This document shows positions 20,315 through 30,450 of a DNA stretch of 64,000 bases, one piece after another. The notes beneath the pieces were generated by a model. That model saw only the letters and a program-made list of their open reading frames with translations. It did not search any database and was not told the origin of the DNA. Numbering within the stretch: the stretch's first letter is position 1; the number at the start of each line of letters is the position of its first letter. The translations under genes and the position numbers were made by a program. Source of the stretch: Leptobrachium leishanense (taxonomy: Eukaryota; Chordata; Amphibia; Anura; Megophryidae); contig CM019066.1 in the NCBI GenBank assembly GCA_009667805.1, positions 4,402,001-4,466,000 on the forward strand, written 5' to 3'.

Positions 20315-20904
20315 TTTATCATTTGTAGCATGTCATAAACCAGTTATCGTTTCAACCGATCTAGTGATTATCTCTAAAACCACAAGTCAATATAACACTT
20401 TTTTGTTTTATTTCTGTTGTAAGGACCTCACTTCATTCTGTAAGCATTCAAATCTTTCACCCTAACACAATTCCGGAAATGTGTGATCGTATCATGATAC
20501 GAAACTAGAAATTGTAGCACTTCATGGAAAGTGATTCTATCGTGTTTATCTGCTCATCACACAAAAGCTTAATGTTTATTAGTCATCTCTGTAACTTTAT
20601 AGAAGAAAACATAAAAGACTTTGGACACTATCAGCTCCTTACAGTTAAAACGGGGACGCTAAGGGGAAAAATGATTAATCTTCCCTTAACGCCCCGTTTT
20701 ACCTGTAGATTACGGGGCAGGCTCTGAGTCCAGCAGCCTGCCCCATAGCGGCCGGTAGGGTCCAGGATGCTCGGGGCAGTGCTAAAGCTCCATTGCAGGC
20801 ATTCCCTCCAAGGAACGAAAAGCAAGAAGGAGGTTCCCAAGGCGCTAGGTCACAACTAGATTCGCTTCCACCCCAGTGGATGCTTCCTAACACCCAAAAA
20901 AATC

Positions 20905-21450
20905 ACAGAAAAAAAGGGGGTAGCGGGTGTGGGTCAGCGTTCATAGAGGTCCCCAAAGGAAAACACAGAGGTGAGGTAATCCCTTTAGAAACAAGTGGCC
21001 AACCGTCAAATGGTCATTTAGATGAGGTGGTAAATCAGATCTTTTTTTGAACGTGGACCTCAAAGAAAACACAAAGGGCATTTGGTGCAATTTTGTAACA
21101 CAAAGAAAGTATTCGTGCTTAGCGTGACTGATGATACTCACACAGAATGAGAGCTGCCAGCTCTCAAATGAAGGCGTGCCAGGCATTATCGAGTCACGTG
21201 CTCACCCCAAAATGATCCTTCTGGATACCTCTTCACTGTGTTTGCCAAGCAAGGGAATGGTAACCAAATCCACCCGAAAGCAACACAAGCAATAAATGAG
21301 GGTAGAAAAGGATTTAATCAAGAAGTAATACAAAGTAACATAAGCCAAACGCGTTTCGCCTGTTACACAGGCTTCATCAGTGGCAAGGTCCTTTGGGGAC
21401 CTCTATGAAGCGCTGACCCACACCTGCTACCCCCCCTTTTTATTCCCTCC
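20905..21450 (-). mobile_element. PLE-like remnant with inverted terminal repeats
   Basis: The left segment 20905-20960 (GGGGGTAGC, GTGTGGGTCAGCG, CATAGAGGTCCCCAAAGG) recurs inverted at 21386-21450. The right part carries a hammerhead-like motif on the minus strand at 21344-21384. The inverted repeats plus the ribozyme motif suggest remains of a PLE with inverted PLTRs. No RT or endonuclease remains between them. Confidence 0.6.
21344..21384 (-). ncRNA. Hammerhead-ribozyme-like motif with stem I
   Basis: On the minus strand: GCCA (21384-21381), CTGATGA, a six-pair stem II GCCTGT/ACAGGC, GAAAC, GCGTT, then TGGC (21347-21344) that pairs with GCCA as stem I. All core boxes are intact. This is the best-formed hammerhead candidate in the window because stem I, stem II and the core are all present; stem III remains minimal. 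Confidence 0.7.
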
Positions 21451-21479
21451 AAAGAGTCCATAGGACTCCATGGAGGCTT

Positions 21480-21770
21480 CTCCTGCCGGGTCACATGAGC
21501 AGCAGGATCTCGCCTGTCATGAGATCCTGCAGGTCAGCGGAGTGATCCCGGAGGGAGTGTGGGGGCTTTTTTTCCCCAGTCTCACTCTGCTCCTGGCAGC
21601 CAGAAGTGGTGGATCGGGATCTAAGCTATAGTAAACTTTTTTAGTTAGGACTTTGCATTCCTAATGTTAATTGCTCTCTGCTTACTCTTTAAGGTCCCCA
21701 TGTTAAGCATAGGGAGCGCAAAATACCAATTCACTAATGTTTTTTTAACCCATTAGCGATTGGGAGGTGA
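21480..21770 (+). repeat. Dispersed repeat with GGAGCGCAAAATACC, copy 2
   Basis: Shares AAGCATAGGGAGCGCAAAATACC and a CCCAGTCTCACTCTGC block with the segments at 17461 and 43860-44180 (inverted). The order of blocks is conserved, supporting a single element family. Ends undefined. Confidence 0.55.
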
Positions 21771-21849
21771 TCTTTGCGGAACACAATATAGATGAGGGGC
21801 AATGCTGGAATAGGGCTGACTAACAAATACAGAGGGGGCTGAGAGATCG

Positions 21850-22430
21850 GAATGAAGGGGTTAACCAAAGAACATACAAAATTCAGGACAGAGGGGGTTT
21901 AACTAGAGACAGATGGGCAGGACAAGAACAGGGCTGACAACAGATACCAGGGGTAATAGACAGATAGACAAGGGTGATGGGAGTAGGAGTCCAAGACACT
22001 GGGAATCTGGCAGCAGGGCAGGGAACGGCAGCAGATGAGGGTCACGTCACACAAATAAAGGTATCCATGTAAGGTGTCCAATAGAGAGGTAGTCCAAGAG
22101 AGTGATCAGACTAAAGCCAAAGGTCAAAGGGGAAACAGAGAATGGCAAAGTCCGGGATTCAAGGCAAAAGGGTCTGGTACACAGGTAAGCAGAAACAATC
22201 TTTTGGCTCCAACTGGACATCAGGTAATGCTGAAGCACCCGGGGAAGGTTGCGGCCTCCTTAAGTAGGACCATACTGGCTTGATGATTAAGTGCACCTGA
22301 GCGTACTATTGAGCTGAAGGAGAAGCCAGTTCATCCTGGGACATCACCTTTCATGCACTGCCCAGGTGGATTCAGGATGTAGCAGCGCAAGATTTGCCCT
22401 TCCTGCAGAGGCGAGGGCTGTGACACAATC
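21850..22430. other. Unassigned, probably LTR-derived repeat
   Basis: Purine-rich text with recurrent CAGG and AGGGCTGACAACAGATACCAGGGG-type phrases, resembling 43100-43790 and 49490-49970. It reads like the antisense strand of an LTR such as those at 17713 or 51357, but I cannot place ends. No coding evidence. Confidence 0.35.
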
Positions 22431-22439
22431 AGATGTTCA

Positions 22440-23476
22440 ACAGAATGCACCGTCTGCCTCTTGACACACAACAAACGGAGCAAAAATCAACAACAAAACA
22501 ACAAACAAACAACAACAAAACAACAAAAAGATAAGATAAGACATAATAGAGAGAAATAGGCAGTAACAAAAGGTTAATGTAAGGAAGGTCTAAGGTATCC
22601 TTTATGAATGGACTGAACAGAATGATAGAGATAAACGCTAATCAATTAAAAGAGTTATAATGAGGGAGACAAAATACATAACCAAGAAGGTATACAATGT
22701 GACAGGTAATTTTATGTGAAGAGGTGAAACGGGGATAAAATTAGGTTTTAGTGATAAGTGGAGGGACAGATAGGTGATATGTAGGGATGAGTTAGGTGGG
22801 ATAAGGGTGATTTGTGACCAAGAGATTTACACTTCATTTTCACTTGAAATATAAATAAAATGAAAAATTGTGATACAAAACAAGATTTATGGTTACAGCA
22901 TAATTCACAAGAAACTATTTAATAAATAAACATAACAAGGTATGGGATTCTGTCCACATGCCTCTCTCTCACCATTGGTTCGACGCTCCCGTCCGACCAT
23001 TACTAAGTGGGCAGCTGCAGCCTTCGGTTCTAAGGATTTTAAGAATCAGACCACTGAAGAAACTCAAAGGATGAAGAGGCACATTAGGGATAAGGGAAAT
23101 GATGGAGATCTGTACCACAGAGCAGAAAATCATTAATGGGAGAGATGGCGTGAGAGACACATAATGGGTAATTCACCAGGCACCAATGTTCACCGTTATT
23201 GCAGCGCTGACAAACACTGATATTTCACAAAACTGAAATCCAAACAGTAACGGGAGAAGCGTTACTGTTCATCTGGGGGACAGAGATGGTAGAGATCAAT
23301 TGCCTGCAGAAAGGATAAGCAAATATACATATTTTCCTTTTTTCCTCTCTTCTACTCCTGTTTACATATCGGCTACCGAATAAAAATGCTTCAGGTACAA
23401 GGCCCAAACAAGTACAAACTAATGCTATAGTTCATTTTTCCAGATTCACATTTTTACACTTTCATCACTGTAAAGC
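22440..23476. other. Non-coding stretch with A/C-rich simple repeat
   Basis: Low-complexity ACAACAAAACAACAAACAAAC runs at about 22480-22540. The rest shows no motif, ends or coding signal. The short frames at 22942-23136 and 22969-23160 overlap on opposite strands and are not convincing. Confidence 0.45.
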
Positions 23477-23988
23477 TGTAAGGAGCGTCGCCGCCGGCGA
23501 AGTAAAAAACCTAAACCTGATGCTGGCTTATAGTAGTGAGACTCTCAGTAGTAGTTACCAAGACTCACCTCTACCATGTAGGGCTCAGGTGTTGTTTAAT
23601 TCAACTAATCGCTCTATATAAAACCAGACCAGAACTAAAGACCAATGCTTCCACATTGCCTTGGATCTACCAAGCTGTAAGGAGCTACTCCTGTTCACTC
23701 CATAGACGACCTGACTTCTGATTCCCTCTATACACTGCTGGATTCCCTGTTTAAAGCCTTCAGGATTATTTACTTCATAGAATTCTTGGATACTTTTATT
23801 GCTACCAACCTCTACATTGCTTCAAGCCTCTTGGACTTATTGTTCTCCTTGATCTACCATGTTTACCCTACCTGGATTATAAGGATTTGCCTATAACACT
23901 GAAGGACTCAGATATATACATATATATAACTTAAGTACTCTCTGCTCCTATTTCCATTGTTTTGATCTGCGTTTTCCCCCTATACTTA

Positions 23989-24170
23989 CAGGGTTATTCA
24001 GAGAGTGGTGAAAAGCAGGAGAATGACTGGAGAATGAAAAATTCTAGGTCAAAATAGCCAAACCAGAAAAATTCTCCCTTTCATCTCACTTTCCAAATTG
24101 GCTATTTTGACCTAGAATTTTTCATTCTCCAGTCATTCTCCTGCTTTTCACCGCTCTCTGAATAACCCTG
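23989..24170. mobile_element. Palindromic MITE, family F, copy 3 (182 bp)
   Basis: Near-perfect inverted repeat with ends CAGGGTTATTCAGAGAG and complement, flanked by TA at 23987-23988 and 24171-24172. The TA duplication points to a Tc1/mariner-type transposase. Youngest looking of the three copies. Confidence 0.9.
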
Positions 24171-24350
24171 TATGTCTGTTCTGCCTTAGTCTGTTTATCC
24201 CTCTTATGTATAGTTTAATGTTACTTATCCATTAATACTAGTCTCCGCTTTAGTTCTGACTCTAGACCTATAACCTGTGTATATACTGTATATATAATCT
24301 CTATCCTTTCCTATTCCTTAGCTCTCCTTCTCTCTGAAGATATATATGTC

Positions 24351-24382
24351 CTGATGAAAGTACTGTTTTGTACTGAAACGTC
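24351..24382 (+). ncRNA. Hammerhead-ribozyme-like motif
   Basis: CTGATGA (24351-24357), stem II AGTAC/GTACT with loop TGTTTT, GAAAC (24375-24379), GTC and then GATTT. The layout and the bases after GTC match the PLTR of the PLE at 4363-11193, although stem II differs with compensating changes, which argues for selection on structure in the source families. Confidence 0.65.
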
Positions 24383-24820
24383 GATTTACTTGATGCAATA
24401 AAACATATAACACTTTTTTTACTGAACAAGACTTTGTGTTGCGGAATACCTGTTTTTGATATTTGGATTTATACCCATTCCAGCACCAAAGCATTTTGTC
24501 CTGATACAGGGTGTCCGAGGATCGTGTTTTCTATATATAAATATTTCTCCTCTATTCAGTCAGTACTTGTGTCTGCATCGTTCCTATTTTGCCTTCCTAT
24601 CATTTGTACCAGTTTAATATCCTTATCTATTGTTATTACTTATTCAGTATTCTCCTCCTTCTCTCGCTTACCCCTCCTATATTTTGTTATTGCCTCTGCT
24701 TATTTCTTGTGCCTGACAATAAATCATTATATACATATATATATATCTGCTTTGCAAGTCTCCTGATTTATTGCATAGTGGCGTGAACCTACCGCCCCTG
24801 AACCTGTATCCTGACAAGAG

Positions 24821-25000
24821 CAATGGTTCCCAACCCTGGTTCTCAAGTTCCCCTAACAGGACAGGTTTTAAGGATCACCTTGGGGAAATGCAGACTGAAT
24901 CCTGCAATCACTGAGCAGCAAATCATATCACCTGTGCTGTGCTTCACATATCCTGCAAACCTGGCCTGTTAGGGAGATTTGAAGACCAGGGCTGCAAATT
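24821..25000. mobile_element. Short MITE with CAATGGTTCCCAACCCTGG ends
   Basis: Left end CAATGGTTCCCAACCCTGG and right end GAAGACCAGGGCTGCAAA are imperfect inverted repeats, of the kind seen in non-autonomous hAT-like elements of vertebrates. About 180 bp; the exact right edge and duplication are unclear. Confidence 0.5.
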
Positions 25001-25615
25001 AATGCTGTGGAATGTATTCTCCCAGATCATATTATTGGCATTTTAAATGCCCAAATTTTTTTGATATATCTGGACAATATGATCTCTTTTATCCAATTTA
25101 CTTCCTCTTTTGCAATGATACAAAAAGTAACTAACAATATGTATTGTGATATCTGACCTTAGACTCTCGTCATGACACTGGCTCAATGTATAACTCTACA
25201 CTTCATACTTTAAATACCATAACCCTGCTCGTTATTGCCATTTTTCCACATGGTAAGGCCACAGCTTATATATTTTTTTATGTTCAAAGCAAATTTTTCG
25301 ACATGTACAGCGGAGTCATTAATGTTACCACTTTCACATTTTCCAAAATACAAAAGATATTTTTAAATGACATTTTCATTGATCTTTAGTTCTTTCTGCA
25401 TATTTAATGAAAAAGAAAGCACTTTCAGTGAGAGGATGTGGTTTCATCAAAGTTAATGCAGATAGCACATGAAGAAGAGAAGAGTAAACATTACCTACGC
25501 AGAGCAAGGTGTCTTCAGACATACACACTTTGATGTTGTTTGAGAATTAATATACTTTTCAATAATCAAAGTTTTCCTCAAACTTTAACCTATGTGCTTC
25601 ATTCTGACACACTAA
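25001..25615. other. Non-coding stretch, nothing recognised
   Basis: AT-rich, with short frames only (for example 25186-25389). No repeat ends or motifs were found. Confidence 0.5.
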
Positions 25616-25960
25616 CAGGGTTATCCAAAGAGATTCGAAAAGTCACCGCACGTTCGGTGACTTTTCGTTCTCTTCAATTCGGTTCGTGTTGCCGATCCCA
25701 TTTCGGTGACCCTGCGGTGTATTCAGCAAGCACCACAGGGTCCCCGAATTGCAGGGAAAAGCTACCGCAAACCTGACGAAAACTAACCGCAAAACCTGCC
25801 GAATGCTCGCAGAAAACCCTCAAAAACATCTGGATTAACCCGTCGAAGACGCCGGAAAAACCCGAGCAGGAGCCGATCGCACACAGTGAAGCCGCCGGAA
25901 GAAGCAGAGAAAAAGCCGACACCGCAGACAGAGGGAGGTGAATAAATTAGCAAAACAGTT
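25616..25960. mobile_element. Partial CpG-rich transposon-like repeat
   Basis: Begins CAGGGTTATCCAAAGAG, an end related to family F, followed by a hairpin TCACCGCACGTTCGGTGA (about 25643-25660). The interior (CCGCAAAACCTGCCGAATG and similar) resembles the complement of 56760-57060. The right end was not located. Confidence 0.45.
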
Positions 25961-26064
25961 TGTATGAATGTGAAAGTAAAAAGCTGTTTGCAAAGAAACT
26001 ACTGAGCGAAAATGTCTGAAATTTGCATATGAGGTCCAGGGCATACTACAGCAGCTCTCAAAAG

Positions 26065-26879
26065 TAGGCTTGTGCACCGATTTTTTTTCGGTTCGATTCG
26101 GTTCGGCTCGTTCGGATGTTTAAACTTTTCGATTCGGCTCGTTTCGACCGATTTCTGTTTCGATTTGGTTCGGTTCGACTCGTTTTTCGTGTACATTTTT
26201 TTTTCGGAATATCGACCATTTTCCGTATTTTCGGGTCACTTAGCTCGTTTTTTGTATCGACTTTTCGAGATTTCGGAAATTTTCGTATTTTTCAGAACCT
26301 CTGTTCTCCTCGTTTCAAAGTTTGGTAGTCCCTGAACCAAAGAGGAGGAGCTGCTCGTGTGTAAATTCACATATATATAGCAGAGGCTGTCAGCAGGATC
26401 TGCCCAATTATTTAGAGGAAAAAAATGTGAACTGTTTTTTACAGTTTCTGTTATATGGTTAGGGTAGGATCTTGGGTTCCTGCAGAGGTTTGGCCAGGAC
26501 AGGTGTTAACCTCTTAATTAACCTCAACCAAGAGATGTCCTTTTGGTTTAAGTCTTGGACATAGAGTATTGAAGATCAATCCTGAATTTCCCAACAACTT
26601 TTTTGAAGTGGACAGTCATCATCGAATTTCAGAATAAAACAGCTGGAACCGAAATCACGAATGGAACCGAAATCATGAATAGAGTGAAAATAAATTTCGA
26701 TTTGACACATTTCAAGTCCATTTGAAAATTCCGAAAATATTTCGTTTCGGCTCGGAAAACTTTTCGGATCTGCCATTTTCGGATCTAAAACTTTTCGGAA
26801 AATCGTCCGCATCCGAAAACACGAATCGGGAAATTTCGTGAAAATTCCGAAGTTCCGAAACCCGAAATGCACATCCCTA
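26065..26879. mobile_element. hAT-like element, family B, copy 2 (815 bp)
   Basis: Ends TAGGCTTGTGCACCG and TGCACATCCCTA with a perfect 8-bp duplication CTCAAAAG (26057-26064 and 26880-26887). TTCGG-rich subterminal regions match copies at 12558 and 56263. About 300 bp in the middle (26330-26640) is not shared with the shorter copies and may be an extra insertion or a retained part of a longer parent. Confidence 0.88.
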
Positions 26880-26921
26880 CTCAAAAGAAGATCATTTTGT
26901 CTAATAGATATGCCTGATTTG

Positions 26922-27987
26922 TAGACATGTGCAATTCTATTCGTACCGAATCCAAATTTGGACAAAAATCACCATTTTCATATTTCGGGAGCATTTCCAA
27001 AAACAAAATATCGGCCATCCAAATTTTCGGATCATAGCAACACAAACAAAATCGATTCGGAATGGATCTGAAACGACAAAAAAAAAAAGGGAACGAAAAT
27101 GATACGAAATGCTGAAAAAAAACGAACAATACTATCAAAAACAAATAAAATTCGAAACGAAATGATCTGAAACAAAAAGATCTAAAACGAAAAAAAAAGA
27201 ACCAAATGATCTGAAATGGAAAAAAAATAAAAAAATATTATGAAACCTTAAAAATCAACCCAAAAAATCCCGAAAAATGCCAAAAAATCTTAAAAAATAA
27301 ACAAAGAAAATGTTTTATTGCTGCAAGTGAAAATAATAAATGGTTTAATAAATATTTAATAAAAACGCATTTTTTTTTTACATTGAAACCTATGGTGGAA
27401 AAAAGCCTTGTTTCTTTAAAAAGAGTTAGGAAACCTAAACTTTAACCCAAAAATTCCCAAAAAATGCCTAAAAAATCCTAAAAAATAAATAAACAAAATG
27501 GCTTATTGCAGCAAGTGAAAAAAATTAACAGTTTAATAAATCTTTAATAAATCACAATTTTTTTTTACATTGAAACCTATGGGGGAAAAAAGCCTTGTTT
27601 ATTTAAAATAAGTTAGGAAACCTAAACATTTACCCCAAAAAAATCCCAAAAATGCCCAAAAAACACTAAAAAATAAGTAAGGAGACTTTCATTTTATTGG
27701 TAGTAATCTGTTTCCCATTCTGAAATAACTAGTAAAAAATTAAATAACTCATAAAAACGAGATACAAATCAATACAAAATAACTCCCAAAAACAAAAACT
27801 AAGGGATCCGAAAAATGAAATGCCTAAAAAAACGGAAAACAAATCAATCCAAAATGCCGAATCAATCAGAATTCCGAATCAATCTGAAATGTCGAAATGA
27901 CACAAAAACTTTCTGAAATGACCCAAAACAAAAATCATCCCGAAAAAAAAACTGAACAAAAAAAAAAAGAAGTCATGCACATCTCTA
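26922..27987. mobile_element. hAT-like element, family E (1066 bp)
   Basis: Ends TAGACATGTGCA and TGCACATCTCTA; flanks CTGATTTG and GTGATCTG match at six of eight bases. The interior is A-rich with direct repeats (27235-27690). A second left end of the same type (TAGACATGTGCATTCG) occurs at 58781. No coding capacity. Confidence 0.65.
27235..27690. repeat. About 175-bp tandem duplication inside hAT family E
   Basis: Two to three copies of a unit containing ACATTGAAACCTATGG, GAAAAAAGCCTTGTTT and AAATGCCTAAAAAATCC. A diverged copy of the same block is present at 3700-3830, showing that families A and E share interior sequence. Confidence 0.65.
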
Positions 27988-28319
27988 GTGATCTGGTTCA
28001 AACCTATTCGGATACGGTCTAAAATATAGCCAGTTCGGCAATTTGGATCTTTCCGAATTCTGACTTGTCGTTGTCCAAACCGAATCGGTTACCGAATAAA
28101 AATATTCAAATCAATCCAACCTTTTTTTAATATAATGGGCCAGATCTGAATATAAAAATGAAAAAATTCAGATTCATTTGGAATAGTAAAAAAAATACAA
28201 AAAAATTGTGGTAACCATAACCCTAACCTATCCCTAGCCCTAAACCTAACCCTGATGCAGGTGCAGAGATATCCGAGCAGGGTAAGGAGATGCTAATGGA
28301 CAACAGTTGGCTCTTGTGA

Positions 28320-28885
28320 CATGGCTCTTGTGACATCCCCAAGTGGCATCCCTAAGTGGACGTTCAGAGTTGATTCCTGGAGTTTTATCCAAGATCCCCT
28401 ATGCCATCCACCATCACGATCCCTAATTCCTGTGTCTCCTCTCTCCACAGGTAGGTCATTATCACCCTTCATCCACAGACACCCACATCTCAACTCATCC
28501 CCTGCATACTTTTGCTGGTAGGTCATTATCACCCATCATCCACAGACACCCACATCTCAACTGATCCCCTGCATACTTTTGCTGGTAGGACCCCCATCAC
28601 CCAGTATTCGCAGGCACCCACATTGTAACGTTACTTTGGTCTTTTTCTGTTTTTTTTTATTTATTTTTGTTTTTCTCCACCATTTGCTTTGCTAATTAGC
28701 ATGTGAATCTCCTGCCCTATTGACACAGCCCATCCAGCTTCAGGTGTTTACCTTCTAACTGCCTGAATGCAATCAGTCCGCCCTATATAACCACTAACAC
28801 TGGCTCTAGTGAGCCTTGGCTCTTGTGACAACCCCAAGTGGCATCCCTAAGTGGACGTTCAGAGTTGATTCCTGGAGTTGTGGGA
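28320..28885 (+). repeat. Repeated 5' region upstream of the L2 LINE
   Basis: A segment of about 60 bp (GGCTCTTGTGACA, CCCCAAGTGGCATCCC, GGACGTTCAGAGTTGATTCC) occurs at about 28322-28382 and again at about 28817-28877. Between them a unit of about 66 bp (GGTAGGTCATTATCACCC to CTTTTGCT) is repeated in tandem at 28451-28516 and 28517-28588. This may be a monomeric LINE 5' UTR/promoter, directly preceding the L2 coding region. Confidence 0.5.
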
Positions 28886-28942
28886 CTGGAGGAAGGAACT
28901 GCAAGGCCCACTTTTTACTCCGGGTAAACACACGTCTATATC

Positions 28943-30153
28943 ATGCTTTCTCTCATGCTTCTACTCTTTACTTCTACCTTTCTCCTTAAATGGAACTCCT
29001 GCCCCTCTACCACCGACCCCTACACTATCTGCATCTCCCCCTCCCTCCTCTCGTCCCACATGATGGCCTCACATGAGCTCCTCTGTTTCCTCAGAACATG
29101 GTCTCCCTCTAACTCTCGTGCTGCCAATCACTCCCACTCCCAAATCCCATTCCCACCTTCTCTCTTTCTCACCCTCCTGCTGTTACTCTATTCAGGTGAC
29201 ATATCCCCTAACCCTGGCCCCACAACACATCCAATACTTCCCTCTCATCCTATCTCCATCGCACATAAATCACCTCCCTGCAAGCCCAGCAACCTCATTC
29301 CCATAAACCCTCAGCGCCTGTCCTCTTTCTCCTGTGCCCTCTGGAACGCTCGCTCTGTGTGCAACAAACTCACAGCAATCCATGACCTCTTCCTTTCAAA
29401 CTCCTTCAACCTCCTAGCTTTAACTGAAACCTGGCTAACTCCCTCTGACACGGCCTCCGTTGCTGCTCTCTCACATGGCGGTCTACACTTGAGCCATACC
29501 CCCAGACCGGGTGAGAGAAATGGTGGCGGGGTCGGACTCCTGCTCTCTCCCACCTGTACCTACCAGCATCTCCCTCCACCCCATCCCTCTCCTTCTCCTC
29601 CTTCGAGACACACTGCATCCGCCTGTTCTCTCCTCTGGCTCTCAGGGTGGCAGTCATCTACCGCCCACCGGGACCAACCTCCCAGTTCTTTGACCAATTT
29701 GCTACCTGGCTTTCTCACTTCCTGTCTTCTAATCTTCCATGCTTAATTCTCGGGGACTTCAACATTCCCATTGACGATCCTTCCGCCCCTGCTGCCTCCA
29801 AACTTCTTTCACTCACGTCCTCCCTTGGACTCACACAATCCTCCCTCCTCCCTACCCACCGCGATGGTCACGCTATTGACCTTGTCTTTTCCAACCTCTG
29901 CTCCATTTCTGAGTTCAACTGTCGCCCTTTCCCCATCTCTGACCACCACCTTCTCTCTTTCAACCTATCTGGACTTCCTAAACACCCTGCTCCCCAACCC
30001 CGCACACACAATCGCAGAAGTCTACATGCTGTGGACCCCCATCAATTCTCCAACCTACTTCACCACCTCCCTCATACCTCATCCTTCACCTGCCCTGATG
30101 CTGCCACTAATCACTACAACACGACGCTTATCTCTGCTCTAGACACTCTTGCA
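28943..30153 (+). pseudogene. L2 endonuclease (EEP family)
   Basis: Read in two frames. First 28943-29640: a leader, then CALWNARSVCNK, LLALTETWL (catalytic E) and NGGGVGLLL. Then 29647-30153: VAVIYRPPGP, LILGDFNIP, HAIDLVFSN and ISDHHLLSF, the remaining signatures of the LINE endonuclease. A one-base shift near 29640 separates them. All catalytic motifs are visible, so the fold would be complete apart from the shift. Confidence 0.88.
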
Positions 30154-30450
30154 CCGGAGAATAAACTTGAAGTGAACAAAATCAGCTTCAGAGCAGGATT
30201 TCCTCCAGGCACGCTCTGCGGTGTGGGAGCATCTTTGCAGGTAGCGAGTCTGGAGGGTGTGCCAGGGCTGAAGCTGGCGGCGTGGGGCCTTACAGAGTCG
30301 AAGAGACTCTGTAAGGCCCCACGCCGACAGCTTCAGCCCTGGCACACCCTCCAGACTCGCTACCTGCAAAGATGCTCCCGCACCGCAGAGCGTGCCTGAA
30401 GGAAATCCCGCTCTGAAGCTGATTTTGTTCACTTCAAGTTTATTCTCCGG
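30154..30450. mobile_element. 297-bp near-perfect hairpin inserted in the L2
   Basis: An inverted repeat centred exactly at 30302 with arms of about 146 bases and only four mismatches by eye and no gaps, closing on a five-base loop GAAGA. Ends are CCGGAGAATAAACTT and complement. Upstream L2 coding stops at LDTLAP and resumes at SYTSALHLAKQ, with about 100-150 bases of L2 linker missing. I see no clear target duplication. Either a palindromic MITE with a deletion or a fold-back repair product. Confidence 0.85.

Larger units (their letters stand above)
23477..24816 (+). mobile_element. Solo LTR 3 (1340 bp) with nested insertions
   Basis: Starts TGTAAGG and ends CCTGACA; flanks AAAGC (23472-23476) and AGAGC (24817-24821) agree at four of five bases. 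AATAAA near 24718 lies about 100 bases from the end. A family F MITE (23989-24170) and PLE-like sequence with a hammerhead-like motif (from about 24345) are nested in it. Assigned by likeness to the solo LTRs at 17713 and 51357; less certain because the left end differs. Confidence 0.55.

Noticed and set aside
30139..30432. 97-codon minus-strand frame
   Set aside because: It mirrors the plus-strand frame through the hairpin at 30154-30450, so it is a palindrome artefact.
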